In this document: in pieces, positions 38,447 through 62,858 of the stretch
How the letters are laid out: the number at the start of each line of letters is the position of its first letter
Position numbering within the stretch: the first letter of the stretch is position 1
NCBI GenBank assembly: GCA_012295275.1
Contig: CM022666.1
Coordinates: forward strand, 200,001 to 264,000
Origin: Chrysomallon squamiferum
Lineage: Eukaryota; Mollusca; Gastropoda; Neomphalida; Peltospiridae
Direction of reading: 5' to 3'
Length of the DNA stretch: 64,000 bases
Program-made: the position numbers and the translations under genes
The notes under the pieces: model-generated
Database searches by the model: none
What the model was told of the DNA's origin: nothing
The model's input: the letters and a program-made list of their open reading frames with translations, nothing else

Positions 38447-40884
38447 AATATTGAGCAGCAAAAAGGGATGCTAGAAAGCAAGGCTGCTTTGGTCTGGAGG
38501 TTTAAAGAAAAAATAAAGAATTAAATATAATAATTGGGTCCGACTAAAATCCCTCGCGGGTCGATGTCTAGCGGCTCAAAGCGAAGGCGACACTTTCATG
38601 TTTTTCCCGTTTAGAAAAAATAAAAAAATAAAAAAATATTAAAAGTATATTAATAAGAAAATATAAAATAATGTAAATAAATCTATAAATCATCAATAAA
38701 TAAATAAATAAAAAGTTATGAGCAAACAATCCATCGACTTCCAGTTTGTCGGTTATATAGTTTTTGCTAGTAATAAGTTGTGCGATTATTATTTACTCTT
38801 CTTTTCAATGTAGTTTAGATCTTCGCTTTGTGTTTCGTCACATATCTGCGCATACTTGCATTAGTATCTCACGAAAATGATAACCTAATGAAAACATTAT
38901 TAAAAGAAATGATTTCTAACATTACCAAAATTGTTACAGTTCTATGAAGAGAAAAGACGGTGTTTGTTGTATGACTGTGATTTAAGATCAGTCAAGCAGT
39001 AAGGATCATATATCAATTACTAGGGCTTAAAACAAACTTGAATCACTTTGTGTATTGCTCAGTGGAAAAGTCTTACCAGATAACTTCAATGACTGTTATA
39101 CCTTTAAATATTTCAGCTTAAACCGACATCAGCTGTGTAAATCTACTCCAACACAGCTTTTTTACAACAGGTAGAAACATGTGGAGTCAATTTCAACAAA
39201 CGGTTAACTCTCAAAATGACATTTCAAGACAACTGCTGTTAGTCAGAGGTAGAAACAACACGTGACTGTTGGAAGCACGTGACAGTTCCGACATAACATT
39301 GGTCAGAACGTCAGCACGGTGTGTCAACGAAGAAACATTTTCCATGTAATCGAGTTTCATGTGTTCCTTTTAGATGATAATTACTGCTAATAAATATACG
39401 TAATTGATTATTATAACAATGAATACAGCATACCTTATTCATGTATCATTTGTATCATATATCATATACATGTCCATAATAAGATGCTAATCTAAATGAT
39501 TATTATTATTTTGTTTTTTATTTTTTTTTTTTAATTTTTTTCTTCTTCTTATAATAATTATTATTATTATTATAGTATTAGTTATTATTTATTTATTTAT
39601 TTATAATTATATTATTATATTTTTTATTATGTTTATTATTATTAATATTATTGTAATAATAGATATAGATATGGTAATTGTATTAAAGTGTTAATTTAGT
39701 GTAATATTTTTCGTCTTCTTTTTCATCCTTCTTCGGTTACTTTCTTCTGTTAACACATCAGCTTGTACCAATTACGTGTGATTCTAAAAGTATATTTTAA
39801 ATTAACATCCATAAAATTCTTAACAGTTATTGTTATCAATTCATTGTTACTACTGAATTTTGCTCAGAATTTTGAAATCTTTGTAAAACTCTTCCGAAGA
39901 TAAATCTGCTTGAGATGTACAATAAATTATTTTGTTCTTATATAATTTATAACCTGTTTAGAATTTAAATTTAAAATATTTAACAAATTTAAAAACAAAT
40001 AGAACCCTGTATAGTATAATATTTCGCTGTTATAAGGGGCTCATTTCTTGTCATAACTTGCCCAGATCTCAAATATTAATTCAACCCGACCAGTGGTTTT
40101 AGAGATATGGGACCTAAAGTTTAGCGTTTTACAAAAAAAAAAAAAAAAAAAAAAAAAAAGGAGCTGGAGAGACAGCACATATCAAAACCCTAATATCTTG
40201 TAACAGTGTGTTGATTTTGATGAATGTGGAGTTACTGGTTACCAAGATATTAGAATGTAAAAACATTATCACCGATTATATATATATATATGAACTGCAA
40301 AATTTTATGAGCCTGTTATCTGCAAATCTTCTGAATAAACTGAGTGAATTTCATTGAAGATTGTGAGGTTAAAATGTTACTTTTTGTGGGGAGTGTGTGG
40401 AGGTTGGCTTTCATTGACCCGACATTTTAATAATACACCCGATATTAATAAAATTATGTGTTGGTAGACAATATTACATGATCTTTGTCACAAGATTATG
40501 TATAGGTCAGTGGTCAAAAGTCAAACAAAAATATTTTGTATCGTGCAGTGTAATGCTTTTAAAACTTCCTAACAATTAACATGACCCGATTGCATTAGAC
40601 GATGTAACTAAATTATTTATTATGTTGTTATTTTTTGCTTTTGAATTCAGTTTCGTTAGATTAAGCATAAATTTAGCATTAATTTGTATGGATGTGACGT
40701 TTTATAAAAATATTCCACATCCTTGTGATTCCGGACACCGAATATTCCGGTACCTTTCTGGAACTGATGCATTCTTGAAAATTTTCTTTACTTACTAAAA
40801 TCTTTCAGTGGCTTCTAGAATGATCAAGTGCCTTCTTGAACATTCGAATATTTTTATCAATGTTCTTGTGTAATACACAAGTAA

Positions 40885-41055
40885 CTAACGAAAAGAGAAT
40901 GTGCAGTTTTCATTGACAAATGGTTTTATGATTCTTGTGATGTTCCAGATGCTGCAGATCTATATAGGTCTGCAGGTGCACAAGTTGGTGTTTTGTATGT
41001 GGACAATGGCGAAGCTGCTAACCTTCTGGCGGCTCATTTTGTTGCAGGTGGATGA
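40885..41055 (+). pseudogene. Unrecognised coding-like fragment
   Basis: An open frame of 56 codons without a start, ending in TGA. It has a protein-like composition unlike its surroundings: FIDKWFYDSCDVPDAADLYR, then SAGAQVGVLYVDNGEAANLL. A second protein-like stretch (LWPEDRDKLWAPLRVDGT) lies in another frame at about 41100-41156. I do not recognise the family. It could be a decayed transposon or gene exon. The first ~50 bp recur at 42524-42573 with a stop in frame. Confidence 0.35.
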
Positions 41056-42696
41056 TGGAATCAAAGAATTACCTAATTTGAACACGCTTATTAATTAAAC
41101 TTTGGCCTGAAGATAGGGACAAACTGTGGGCTCCACTCAGAGTTGATGGTACATGATGATGGCATTTGGAGAGATTGATGTGTGATAACCGCCTCACAAG
41201 CCCTTTACCGTACCACGACACAAGCATGTGAACAAGCGAATGACTGTTACTTGTGTATAGTAGATCGAAAAGATACATATTCCTATATACTTTCATATAC
41301 ATGAAAGGTTCTCCAAATAGTCTTCTCTGGAAAATGACGTTTCTTAATAAGACTGAGAACATGTTTCAAGAACAGGATATTGGTCGTAATCCAAACGATT
41401 GGCGTCTCTTAATATCTATTTCCTCACGATTTCTCAAATGTTTTCTTCTGCACAATGTAAATTAGTAGACATGTATAAAAATTAGACACTTTGAGCATAT
41501 AAAGGAATTCTACGAAAATGTAAAATTTCTTCTGGAAACTACAGCACGTGCAAATTGCAGGTTACATGGCAATTCAAACTGATTACAAAACGGCTGAAAG
41601 GAAGTTATCCAAAACAAATCCTTGTGGCTGAAGGTTTTAAACATTTGGTCCGATGAAAACACGTCCTTTATGCTTTTGAGAAATGTGGAAACAAATATGG
41701 GAAATGTATTTGTTCAGTGCTTCTACGAACTGTTTCACAAGACTAAGTTTCCTGTGGAGTGGAGGCACAAAGACTTTACCTGATTCATCCATCTCATCAG
41801 TCTTCATTTTAGATGCTTTTTCCTAAATGTTTGGTTTCGTGCTTCAGCTGACTTGGGGCAATGCAGAATCCACACACGTAACAAAATGAATGGCGATAAA
41901 GACTTTTGTTCTTGAAAAGTACTAAACTGTCCTATGCACGTATAAGTCTAGATATAGACTATCTGGGAGAAACATTAAAAACAGTGTATCTTTCTAGGCA
42001 GCTTCAGAATATTCTAGAAGGAACTAAAAAATATCACGCATTAGAAGACTCTAGAAAGTAATAAAACACTGTAGAGTAGAAATCATCAGCTGCTCAAAGG
42101 TACTGAATACATGGCGGTTTGATTTGAAGACTGCTGGGATTTTTTTTTTCTAAAAGTTGATATACTCTGCAAATTATGCTTAATCAAAGAAAACTGAATG
42201 GAAAATATAAAAATATCGACATAACAAAATGTTTGTCACCTTGTTTTAATGCATTATCTACTCAGTATAGCCTTGACTGGATATTTCTGGTAATTTAAAT
42301 TTTGTAATCGCTTCAATTCACCACATACAGTGTCTCCCTAGTTGGATAAAACATCTAAATATGTTACTACAGTTGAATGATCATATTTAATTATTACAGG
42401 AAATTACATGTTATGCGGTCCTCTACGGAAAATCATACAAATATTTACTTTATCAAAGTTTACCTGAATTAAGTTCAGAAATTATCTAACAACATATCAT
42501 ATAATACTCATGCATTAGTAACTAACAAAAAGAGAATGCGCAGTTTTCAGTGAAAAATAGGTTTATCATTTATATAGTATATAGTAATGATATGTCATCA
42601 GGATAACAGTGTGAAATGCTATCATTGAGGGTACCTATACAAAAATAGCCAAAATGGGTACGTAACCCCCTATATTTTAATCCCGTCCCATATTCA

Positions 42697-42767
42697 CGAC
42701 GTCACAAGACTCAAGCAATTATAGATTTGTTATAAGGCCAGGAACGAATGTAGTTTATATGACGTAA
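42697..42767 (+). promoter_or_regulatory. CRE/ATF-like sites of gene C promoter
   Basis: CGACGTCA at 42697-42704 and TGACGTAA at 42760-42767, the latter 60 bp upstream of the start codon. Confidence 0.5.
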
Positions 42768-42819
42768 CTGTGTCAGACGACCAAATGTTTAACAAGATAA
42801 AGGCTAAATTTTCATCGCA

Positions 42820-52219
<9,400 letters not shown>

Positions 52220-53163
52220 GCTGTAATTATATTATTACTTTGTTATTTTTATTAAAGTTTACAGTGTGCACTTGTCGATAAAATAAATATTATCTTTATG
52301 ATGTACTCAAACGCAATTGTTATATTAAATCATTTAATATATATATGAAACAATATGTTGTAATTCGTTATAAACTGACGTTATAAAATGTATTTGATAG
52401 GAATACATTTATTTAACTTTTCTATTCTAAGATCACGTTAAGCAGTGTGTGTTGTTATATTAACTTTATCATTTGAGTGTGCCTGCAAGCGACAGATATA
52501 ATATGTCAGTCTTTCAAGGTTTCTAAAGTTTACTCATTTCGTTTCTCTTTAGGTAGAAAAAGACAGATAAAGGTACTTACTCGATATGTGGCTGATGTTG
52601 CCTCCTTATTTATTTATTTATTTATTTATATTCTTATTGTTGTTGTTATTAATTGCTTTTATTTATGTTTTTATTACTATTTCTATTATTACTGTGATTG
52701 TTGTTGTTGTTGTTCTTCTTCTTATTACTGTTATTACTGATGTTGCTGATTATTATTATTATTATTATTATTATTGGTGAATGTATACAATTTTTTTTGT
52801 TTTCATTGTTGTTAAATCAGTTATTGTTATCATTATTATTACTATTAATACAGCAAATTTGATTAAAAAATAAATAAAATAAAATAAAAATAAAAATATA
52901 AATAAATAAAAAAAAAAAAAAGAAAGAAAAAAGACATAGAAGTTGAGGGAAAAAGAAAAAAGAAAGAAAAAAGAGAATTCATGAAATGACTAGAAATAGA
53001 AAATTTAATGGTTAAGTTTGGTTATTCTATTTATTTTTTCGTTTTTGTTTTTTGCTTTTAATAATACTATTGACATAATGAGAATTGTAGGCGACTGGAA
53101 AAGTTCTGTACTAGTAAAGAACATTTAACTTTGTTGGTGTTTTTTCTTTGTTTTTATTTCTTC

Positions 53164-53194
<31 letters not shown>

Positions 53195-54230
53195 TTTTTT
53201 TTTTTTGGTTTCTTTTAACTTTTCAATGTCTAACATTTTGCAGAAAAGTAAACTTCATCTAGCTGTTTAGTACACTGTGACTCAAAGACACCAGGAAGAA
53301 AATATCTTCGAGAAAGAGATTGTTGATAAAAAGTTCTGACAGTTTCAACTTTAGTTTTCTACAGTTAAATGAAAATCAGTCTTTATGAAATAAATATGTT
53401 GATAAAGTGCTTTCTTTTGTTCGTTCGGAGAAAGTAATATATATATTTTTTTTTTTTGAAAGTTTTAGTTAAAGAAAAAAGAAAAAAAAAAAATCCCTCA
53501 GTATAGTGTTCTGTGCAATCTTTTCAGCGAGAAATGTTATAAATTCGTAAAACATTTCCTAGAAATAATGAAAATACGATTTTTGTAATTGAAACTAACC
53601 CTGTAAAGAAAACACTTTAATTAAACATAATCAAGACAAAAATTAACCTCAATAAGAAGTGTAAAATTCGTTTACATTGTGTTATTATAAATGTCTTTGG
53701 TTTCATTTCTTGTTTCTTTAACTGATATATGTAATAATAAAACAGTATTTCATAGTGCTGTCATCTGTAGTTTCCTTTGGCGAAGTAATTCATTTCATTA
53801 TTGGAAATATACTGTCGTTTTGCTTATTAATAAAACCTGTTCCTTTCGAATAGTGTTTTTATTACTCTGTTCATTAATGTGTTATAAGTGTATGTTCTTG
53901 AATATAAGTTGTTCAGAAAAATATTTTATTAATACAACCCAGATATAACGTTTAACTGCCTGCTGAACAGCCGGATGCTTGTATTTCATTACACTAATGC
54001 AATAACACAGATTGTTCATCAAGAAACATTTTATTTTCATTACAACAACTCACAAATATGCCTGAGATCCATTTTTTTTTTTTTTTTTATAAGTTCCAGC
54101 TTTCTTCAGCATCGAGTTACAATGTTAGTCGTAGTAATATTATTAATAATCAAAATCAATTGTTGAGAACCCTTTCCTCAAAGCACTTTACAATGAGAGT
54201 ATATTAAGAACAAAATGGAATTTATCATGA

Positions 54231-54306
54231 GGCCTCTAATCAAACAATCACAAATACGACAGTTTTTATATACTTCTGATGTTATTAAAAGCAGATCTCA
54301 GTTCAG
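54231..54306 (+). repeat. Dispersed intron-1 repeat, intergenic copy
   Basis: Related to 43288-43368 and 57296-57372. It shares CCTCTAA-CAA-CAA and ATATACTT..GT.TTA..A.CAG positions. Confidence 0.65.
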
Positions 54307-54558
54307 TTATGTTATCAAACATCAGTATATTACAGAAGCATTCTTACTGGAACGAAATACAGAACCATTAAAGATAGATGTTACATTAATTAGTAGACTA
54401 AGCAACAATCGTAAGATTGGTGAGTTCATTTTGATGCAGCTGATTTCAAGTGATCGAGTAGGGTGGGGTAAAACGGCAGGTTGGGATCAAACGCGTACCT
54501 TTCTCTATTTTAGTATATTTTGTAATGATCTGTGACGCTGTCGATGTTTTGTAATTTA

Positions 54559-54595
<37 letters not shown>

Positions 54596-54799
54596 TATTA
54601 TTATTATTATCAGTTGTATTAGTAGTAGTGGTGGATGTAGTTGCAGTAGTGATCTATTTTCAAGAATGATATATATTACTTAATTTAGAGATTTATGATC
54701 CAGTTGACGTTAAAACTAAAGAAAAACGGCAGTTCCTTGGTAATTGACATTTTTTACAAATGTACCGGTGTAGTATATCATCAAACGACACACACACAC

Positions 54800-54901
<102 letters not shown>

Positions 54902-55124
54902 TTGTTCCATAAACTTTTATGTTTTCATTAAGGCAAATCTGAAAATAAATTATTATTGTTGTTGTTGTTGTTGTTGTTATTCGCTATTTGTTTGGTCCTG
55001 CTTTTTAAACTCAAATGTTGATCAAAATCCATCATACCCCAAATGTATCTATGTTTTCCCAAATGTTTTGGGGGTAAAAGTGTTGGTTGATGAATATTTT
55101 ATAAACAGTTAATAATAATAATAA

Positions 55125-55155
<31 letters not shown>

Positions 55156-56062
55156 AAGAAGACAGTTTTTGGGGATGTGACTATAAATGGATCAGAATCT
55201 GAATTTCATTTGGAAAGTATTTAAGAAATTACTTCTAAATACATATTTCTCATAACCTGTTTGAATGTGGGGGTGGATTTTATTAAGATAATTTCAAACC
55301 AAAGAGGAGACTGAATATGGAAATTTGTATTGAGTTATCTATCTATCACTTATTATGTATGTATTAAGTTTTGAACCAAGTAACAAGCTTATCTTAACAT
55401 AACAATTTTTTTCTTCTCCACTAACACTAATTAGACACTTATTCCATTGTGAGTTCCAATATTTGTTCAAAGGTATTCCTTCAACAACAGAAGAAGAAAT
55501 TTTTTCTAAATACCACTGAATAAGCAAGAAGGTTAATTTTAGAAACCAAAGTCTTGTGACAGAGGTACATTTTTGGATTATTACAAATAAATAAACTAGT
55601 CAAAACCTTTAAAGATTTTGTGTTGAAGGTCTCGAACATGCAGTCCTATCTAAAATTATTCCGAGAAGTGATGTGCCTAAATAACTGAGGTGGACGCACA
55701 GTTTCGCAATCTATACGTAACCGATTCGATATCATTTCAACCTAGATTCAACAATTATGTTGTAATTTAATCCGATGAAATCGACATTTTTGAAAACTGA
55801 TCATTTTGCTTAGAAATAATAATCTTCAAACAGAATTTGGGAGGTTTCAGTTGCGGATAATTGACTGAATAACCATAACTTAATGCGTCGTTCGACAGAA
55901 ATTAGCATGGTCATCTAGCGGTGGTCACGTAAATTCTTTCAGCTACAATTCTACTGGTTTTTTAGGTTTTTTTTTTTTTTCTTTAAGTATGAAATAAATC
56001 TTCTTCTGCGATATATTTCTGAATGGGGTCTGTTGCTTGAAAATAGTCAAGACACTTTAAAT

Positions 56063-56103
<41 letters not shown>

Positions 56104-56474
56104 TTCGACAGATTAATGAAGCTAAGATATTGTTTTTCTATGTAGTCAAGCCTGTTTGCAGGAAGATTACTCGTAGAGTTAACCTCAAGAGCGTACAAAG
56201 TAATTTATGAAGTAGGTTTGCGATATGTTTGTAGAAACATAACCCCAAAGCACTTTTGATTGAAATTAAATGTTGTTTCTTTTTTCTCACAATACTAGGT
56301 ATCATCCGAGCAAGAAACACAATTTCAGCTAAAATGGATCGAAACACCATGGCAATCCACAAGTATAGGACGTTTTGAGTACCTACGCTATAGCTTCAAA
56401 ATTATAAATTTCTTAAGACACAGGGTGGGGGTATGCTTTTAGGTCATGTGAAACCCACGATCTAAATTAATGTG

Positions 56475-56493
56475 TGACGTGACAGCAACGTCA
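56475..56493 (+). promoter_or_regulatory. CRE/ATF-like sites of gene D promoter
   Basis: TGACGTGA at 56475-56482 and AACGTCAT shortly after it, about 50-68 bp upstream of the start codon. Confidence 0.45.
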
Positions 56494-56542
56494 TAGATAT
56501 TTCAAAAGACAGGGTAAATATTCGGGATCGACACATTTCATC

Positions 56543-56588
56543 ATGTCAGACCGGATTTTTTTATTATGTTTTGCAGTTTGGCCAGTAG
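56543..56588 (+). CDS. Gene D signal-peptide exon
   Basis: MSDRIFLLCFAVWPV, plus one base before GTAAGT. One codon shorter than in B and C. Confidence 0.8.
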
Positions 56589-56780
56589 GTAAGTGAACTG
56601 TTAGATCAGTTTGATAAATTAATATTTCAATGACATTTAATGAACACTTTTGTTAATTTCTGTAAATAATATTAAAGCTCATTATGTACAGTTTGAATTG
56701 AAAATGATGAGCTGTTATCGGTAAAACAAAGGAATTCGCGTAACGTCATCTGGGTTTAGCGAACCCCTTACTACTACTAT

Positions 56781-56860
<80 letters not shown>

Positions 56861-57376
56861 AGAAGAAAAAGAATAATAAAAAAATGGTTTAGCGAACTCC
56901 CTACTACTACTGTTAATACTACTACTACCTATTATTATTATTATTATTATTATAGAACAAATAAATACATTAATGAAATAAACAAAATCTGAAGCAAATG
57001 CTGACGCAAACTCTATCAAAAATTGTACAAAATTAACTCCTAACTTTATCTTTTCAAGCCAAATGAATAAATGCCAATAACACAAAATAAAATTAAATAT
57101 AAGCAAATAAATAATAATAAATTAAGAAAAGTGTTTATGCTGTAACTTAGCTACTTATAAAATGTGGAATTATAAGAAATAATAATTAAAGAAAAAGGAA
57201 TTCAAGGCCTTTCAATATAAGCAGCAATTATTAATGTTCAACTTTGTTTAGAAAGTGATGTTAAAAGTAAAACACAATCCAGGAATTACACATAGCGCCT
57301 CTAAACAAGCAATAACAAATAAGCGGGGTTTTAATATACTTTTGGTGCTATTAAGAACAGCTCTTAGTTCATTATT

Positions 57377-57424
<48 letters not shown>

Positions 57425-57600
57425 ACTATTATTATTATTTATTTTTTATTTAAAGTATATTTTTAGCTATTCGATTATTCAGTCAAACTTGTAAATTTTT
57501 GTCATCATTAAGGCAATTTGAAAATCAATTATTATTATTATTATTATTATTATTGTTGTTGTTGTTGTTGTTTTCTCTGTTTTGGATATACTGAGATGAT

Positions 57601-57684
<84 letters not shown>

Positions 57685-60600
57685 TGACAACATATGCGTA
57701 TCGATATTTTTCAGTCTTTTATTCTTAAAGGGTAAGACTTCTCTTTCCAGAAAAAACTACTGTTTCTGTAAATTTCTTAAATCAGTTAGAAAAGAATTTG
57801 AAATATCACGCACGATATTAGACTAAATACAAGTAATAATAATACAAATAATAATAAGAAGAAGAAGAACAAGAAAAAGAAAAGGAATACTGATAATTTT
57901 GTATGTCTAAGCATCTGTGTGAATTAATAAGATAAGAAAAAAGAAGAAACACAAGAAAAATTAGAGAAATGAATGATGTACATTATTATTTATTTATTTA
58001 TATATGTATTTATTTATTTCTCAACAGTTAAAGGACTGATAATCACAGTAAGACCAAATCCTATTTATGAAGGCGATTCTATGACAGTAAGATGTGATAT
58101 TGAAGACTTCAGCAAGATCGATAGGATCTTCGCCTTCACAATAACAAGAAAACCTCTCCGTGCTCAAAATTATACCACTGTGTGCGTTGTATACACACAA
58201 TGGCGCAATAATAGAGCGTTTCTCATGGATGAATCATTAAGATCAGTAACAACAGTAACAGGAAAAATTGACGACGTGAACAAAGAAGAAAGTTTTATAC
58301 AAGTAGTACTGACACCTGTGACTAGCGATCTTATAGGACAATACGAATGCTCGATGATGTATAAACGACCAGACTATAACGTCATAATTGACAGAGTTTC
58401 CATGAAAATTAATGTTCTGAGTAAGTGAACAGATTAATATAGCACTTGTTATTAGATTGTTAGTACAGTAAAAAAAAAAAAAATTCTTATTTATATACCA
58501 TTTATGTAGTAGACAGAAGGATCAAGGCTATAAAGTTATATCTTCATCTTTTCATTTTTTTCAAAGTAAACACAAATGCATTTTTTTTTCATTGTTTATA
58601 CCATTTGTTTTATATTTTCAGATGCCGTGTTTCCAAAGTCTATAATTCGAGGTTTGTATAATTTATTATATATATATATATATATATGCGGAAAGACAGA
58701 AAAAATATAATATATATATTTCCTTTTTGTTTTTCTTCTTTTTCTATTTCTTTTTTTTTTTAAATGTTAAAATCTATTTCTCTCTTACAGTTTTTTGTTT
58801 TCTTCTAACTAAAATGAATGTATAATATACTCATTTAGTGAACATCTAACTGTTGGTCAGAAGTTGCTTTTCAAACCTTCACGACAAACTGTAAAATATA
58901 CAACTTTAAGCATATATTTTAAATAAATATACCTATTCACCTTTTATAAATGAGTCAAGGAATTATATAGTGATTACTTTGAATGTGTTAATGAATGTCT
59001 CGTGTCAAACTGTATGTGATAAATACCGTCATCAGTGGGAAACAAAATCGCTGAGGAACGTAACAGTTTCAGATTTTAACAGTACTGAAAAAATTATTCG
59101 AAAAGCTAAACATTTCAACATTTGTTTCCTTAAATATGCACCATTCAGTGCACACGAACTGTGACACAGAGGTACTTCTGAAAAATGTTACACTCCTCGA
59201 GACATGAAAGATAGGTGGTAGAATAATTAGGTTGTGGGATGCCTATCCACTTCAGTGATCTGTTTTAATGATAAAATGTATTTCTGTTAATTTTAAAGCC
59301 ACATACCCCAACACATTTTTGCTGTTATCTATTAGAACAGTGAATTCTATATTTTTTTATCAAGATTATCAGAAATGCTGTTTAAAATATTAGTATACTT
59401 CCATATTAAAAGTAAGTTTGAACAAACGGAGAACTAACAATATAATTACCTATGTCCATCTGAATTATTCTGTTGCTCAGTGGAAACTCGTTCTCCTCTG
59501 TGATTCTAAAGTCTGCCCTAAGACCTCTCTAATGTCTGCTATTTTCAAACAGACTAAAAAGGAGAGAAGATTTTGTGTTTAGTAAGGAAACATACAGGCT
59601 ATCATTTCAACTAAACACAAAGACTTTCAATAAACAAGTGTCTAACAAGTGTGATACATCTCTTAGAAATTGAAAATCTAATATTATAGCCAATTTGAGA
59701 TAAACGATTTTGAAATATTTTATCTCTACTTGCTTAGTTGTATCTGAAGAGTGTGATATATCTCTACACATGTTGAGTCAGGGAACACGTTATTGCCAGA
59801 TGGCATTACTCACTACCTTTCACATCCATGTACACAAACTGAATATTTTCCCTGCATAGAAGAAATCACTTTCTAATATTTCACCGTCCGGGAATCGTTG
59901 CACAGAAAATTGACAGATTGAAATTATAATAATATGAAATGTTAAAAATTGAAATATCAACTAGAAATTGAAAATCTAAAATTATAGGCAGTTTAACTTA
60001 AACGATTTTGAAATATTTTATCTCTACTTTTTTAGTTGTATCTGATGAAGTAAAACTGACATTAGATTCGAATCCTGCCTACGAAAGAACCCCTCTAGTA
60101 ATCAGATGTGAACCTGGTACCTCCGAAGAAGTCGAGGATGTAAGAACACTAGCAATAAGAAGACAATTTCCCTACGATTATGAACCAACTACTATAGCTA
60201 GTGCTGCTACCAAAGAGGAAATGGGTGAAGCCAATATCAAAGACACAGATTTAGAGAAAACAGCAACTGTTTCAGGACTGTGTGACGGGAAAAATGTAAA
60301 GAATTCTTATATTGAGCTTATACTGCCGGTCATGACTAGCAATGATTCAGCAGAGTACATTTGCTACATCGAATATGAAAACCCAGATGAAGATATTCTG
60401 AATTCTGAGATTTCTAGGAAAATCACTGTTGCACGTAAGCAATGACGTCAGTTTAACATAATTATTCCCAATGATGCACAGGATTTTATTTATTTATTTA
60501 TTTTTTAATTTAATACATTTTTATTTATTTATTATATTTTTTTCTTGATATGAAATATTTCTAATTTATTTGTAAAATTATTTTGTATTTACCATATCTA

Positions 60601-62234
60601 AACTTGTTCTTTGACCTGTTATTATTACATTGTTATCAGTTTTTTATTTTTCTCTCTCATCAAGTATAAATTTCGAATAATTTAATTCCACATCTAAACA
60701 ATTTCAGGTGTTTACATTTATCCTAATGAAACGTTTAAACATTCACTTTAGAAAAATAAACCCAGAGCAACCTTCAGTGTCCCATCTTTTCTAGAAAGAA
60801 ATTAAAATAAAAATGTTAACGAAATTCTTACTTACTCAGAATTTTGACCATAAGTCCGTTCTTTTAACCTATTCATTGCTTGAACCAGTAATGTGAGTTG
60901 TATTTACTGTTTACTCACAAATGTCATACTGCAAATGGATGAAACTAGCATACAGAATATGTTCAGCGTGTTTGGTATCTCATAACAATTAAGTAAAAGG
61001 TGACTCTTTGATATCTAATAATTGTTCTTTATAAAAGATGGTGGCGTGACTTTGATGAACATGCGATCTTCTGTTCAGAAAATATTTCAGCTGCTCTCTT
61101 TACTCATTTGTGTTCCGTGTGTGAACATTCATTTATCACCACTAAAATCGTTTCATATAATAGAATGTGAAGATTATAAACAAACGTTTATAATTTACTC
61201 TGTTCTCTTTAACAGCATTCTCAAGACCAACACCGGAAGTTCAAGGTATTTTGTATAATTTTCTGTAATATTTTATAGAATCCTTGTAATTAAATGCAAA
61301 GAGCTTTATTAATAACTAAACGTTCCTTTGAATAAAAATCTTTTAGAATATTTCAACCAGAAGATTTCGAATATACAATTCCGTAGCCTAAAACAAACAC
61401 GATTTGCATCATTATGCACACAAAAAGCTGAAGACATAGGTAAAGAGTAAGAAAAAAATGAAAACGAATGACATATATCATAAATTCATTTCTTGCGAAA
61501 GGTTTTTCAACTTAAAATAAAATATTCTTATAAACAATTTGGTTTCCGCAATTACTATTATTATTACTGTTATAGTCTGTATGTATCTAAGCTCGTGTGT
61601 GCACATACAGACAATGCATACGCTCTCATATATCGTATGTTTTTAGCTGTGACCGATGTACTGTACATGAATATAATTCCAAATACTGTGTATGAAGGAA
61701 CTCGTGTGACAATCACATGCAAAATTGCCAGAATTCTTGCAGTTCAATATCTCGAGCATTTGACTCTAAAGCAAAAGCTGATAAATAAGGAGGAAACAAC
61801 AATAGCTTATGCTTCGACAGTAAGTTACAACGGCAAAGCCAGCTCGGTAGGAAATAATGTACGAAAAGTGACAGGAAAGTGTCAGGACAGTGACAAAAAG
61901 GGATCTTTCCTTCAGATTGAACTGCTACCAATGAAGATCTCTGATTCAGCACAGTACAAATGTTACTGTCATTATGTGAATATTTCTGGTCTGCATACGA
62001 CTTCTGTAGTTTATGCAGATGTCAGAGTCCAGAGTAAGAAATAACATTTTTTTTTTTTAAATAAATTCTTTTTTTTTTTTTTTTTTTTTTTTTTTTGAAT
62101 TTGAATTGATGAAAAGTATGGAAGGTAGAAAAGAAAAAACTAATAGTAATAATAAAACTGTTAATAATAAATATAGTAGTACTAGTAATAATAATAATAA
62201 TAATAAATAAAATAATAATAATGATGATGAATAA

Positions 62235-62278
<44 letters not shown>

Positions 62279-62824
62279 GAGTAAAGAAGAAGAAGAAGAA
62301 GAAGAAGACAAATAATGAAATTTGAATAAACAGGGACGAGCTCTTTTTCAAATGTATTATTATTATTAGTGCCGTAATATATTAATATCAATATGTCTTA
62401 AAAGTAAATTATTATCTTGTACATTATCTAGACATTTAACTCTTTTAAATCGTAACGTTTGTTTTAGCTTTCCATTTCAAATACATTGTTTTCTTTCATT
62501 ACTTTACAGGTTCTTCAAAACAACCTACTGCACCTCAAGGTTTTATATCATTTTATTTCGTGTTAAGAATTATATTACGTTATTGTTTTTGATAAACTAC
62601 ATTTTCTTCCTCTTATCTCAGAAGAAATAATAACTTTACGTAATGATATCGTCTTAAATTCATTACTAACCTTCAAAACTAATATTCATTGAAAAGTTGT
62701 CTAATAAAACATTCAGTATGTTAACTAAGAAAGCATATTTGATCTTACACTAAGTCATTTACTCTATATTATTGTAAGTCATTATCATCAGCATCACCAT
62801 TGTCATTATTAATATTATTATTAA

Positions 62825-62858
<34 letters not shown>

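Larger units (their letters stand above)
37175..42819. other. Intergenic region between genes B and C
   Basis: No complete gene seen. It holds the 3' flank of gene B, ATT-rich tracts, an inverted repeat enclosing a CA tract near 38.2-38.4 kb, and a decayed coding-like fragment near 40.9-41.1 kb. Its last 150 bp are the gene C promoter. The remainder is AT-rich and unassigned. Confidence 0.5.

Noticed and set aside
52552-52571. A 20 nt micro-exon candidate after the gene C stop (TCTCTTTAG to GTACTT)
   Set aside because: The upstream donor is mutated, so nothing can be spliced to it in frame, and the gene B counterpart lacks the sites.
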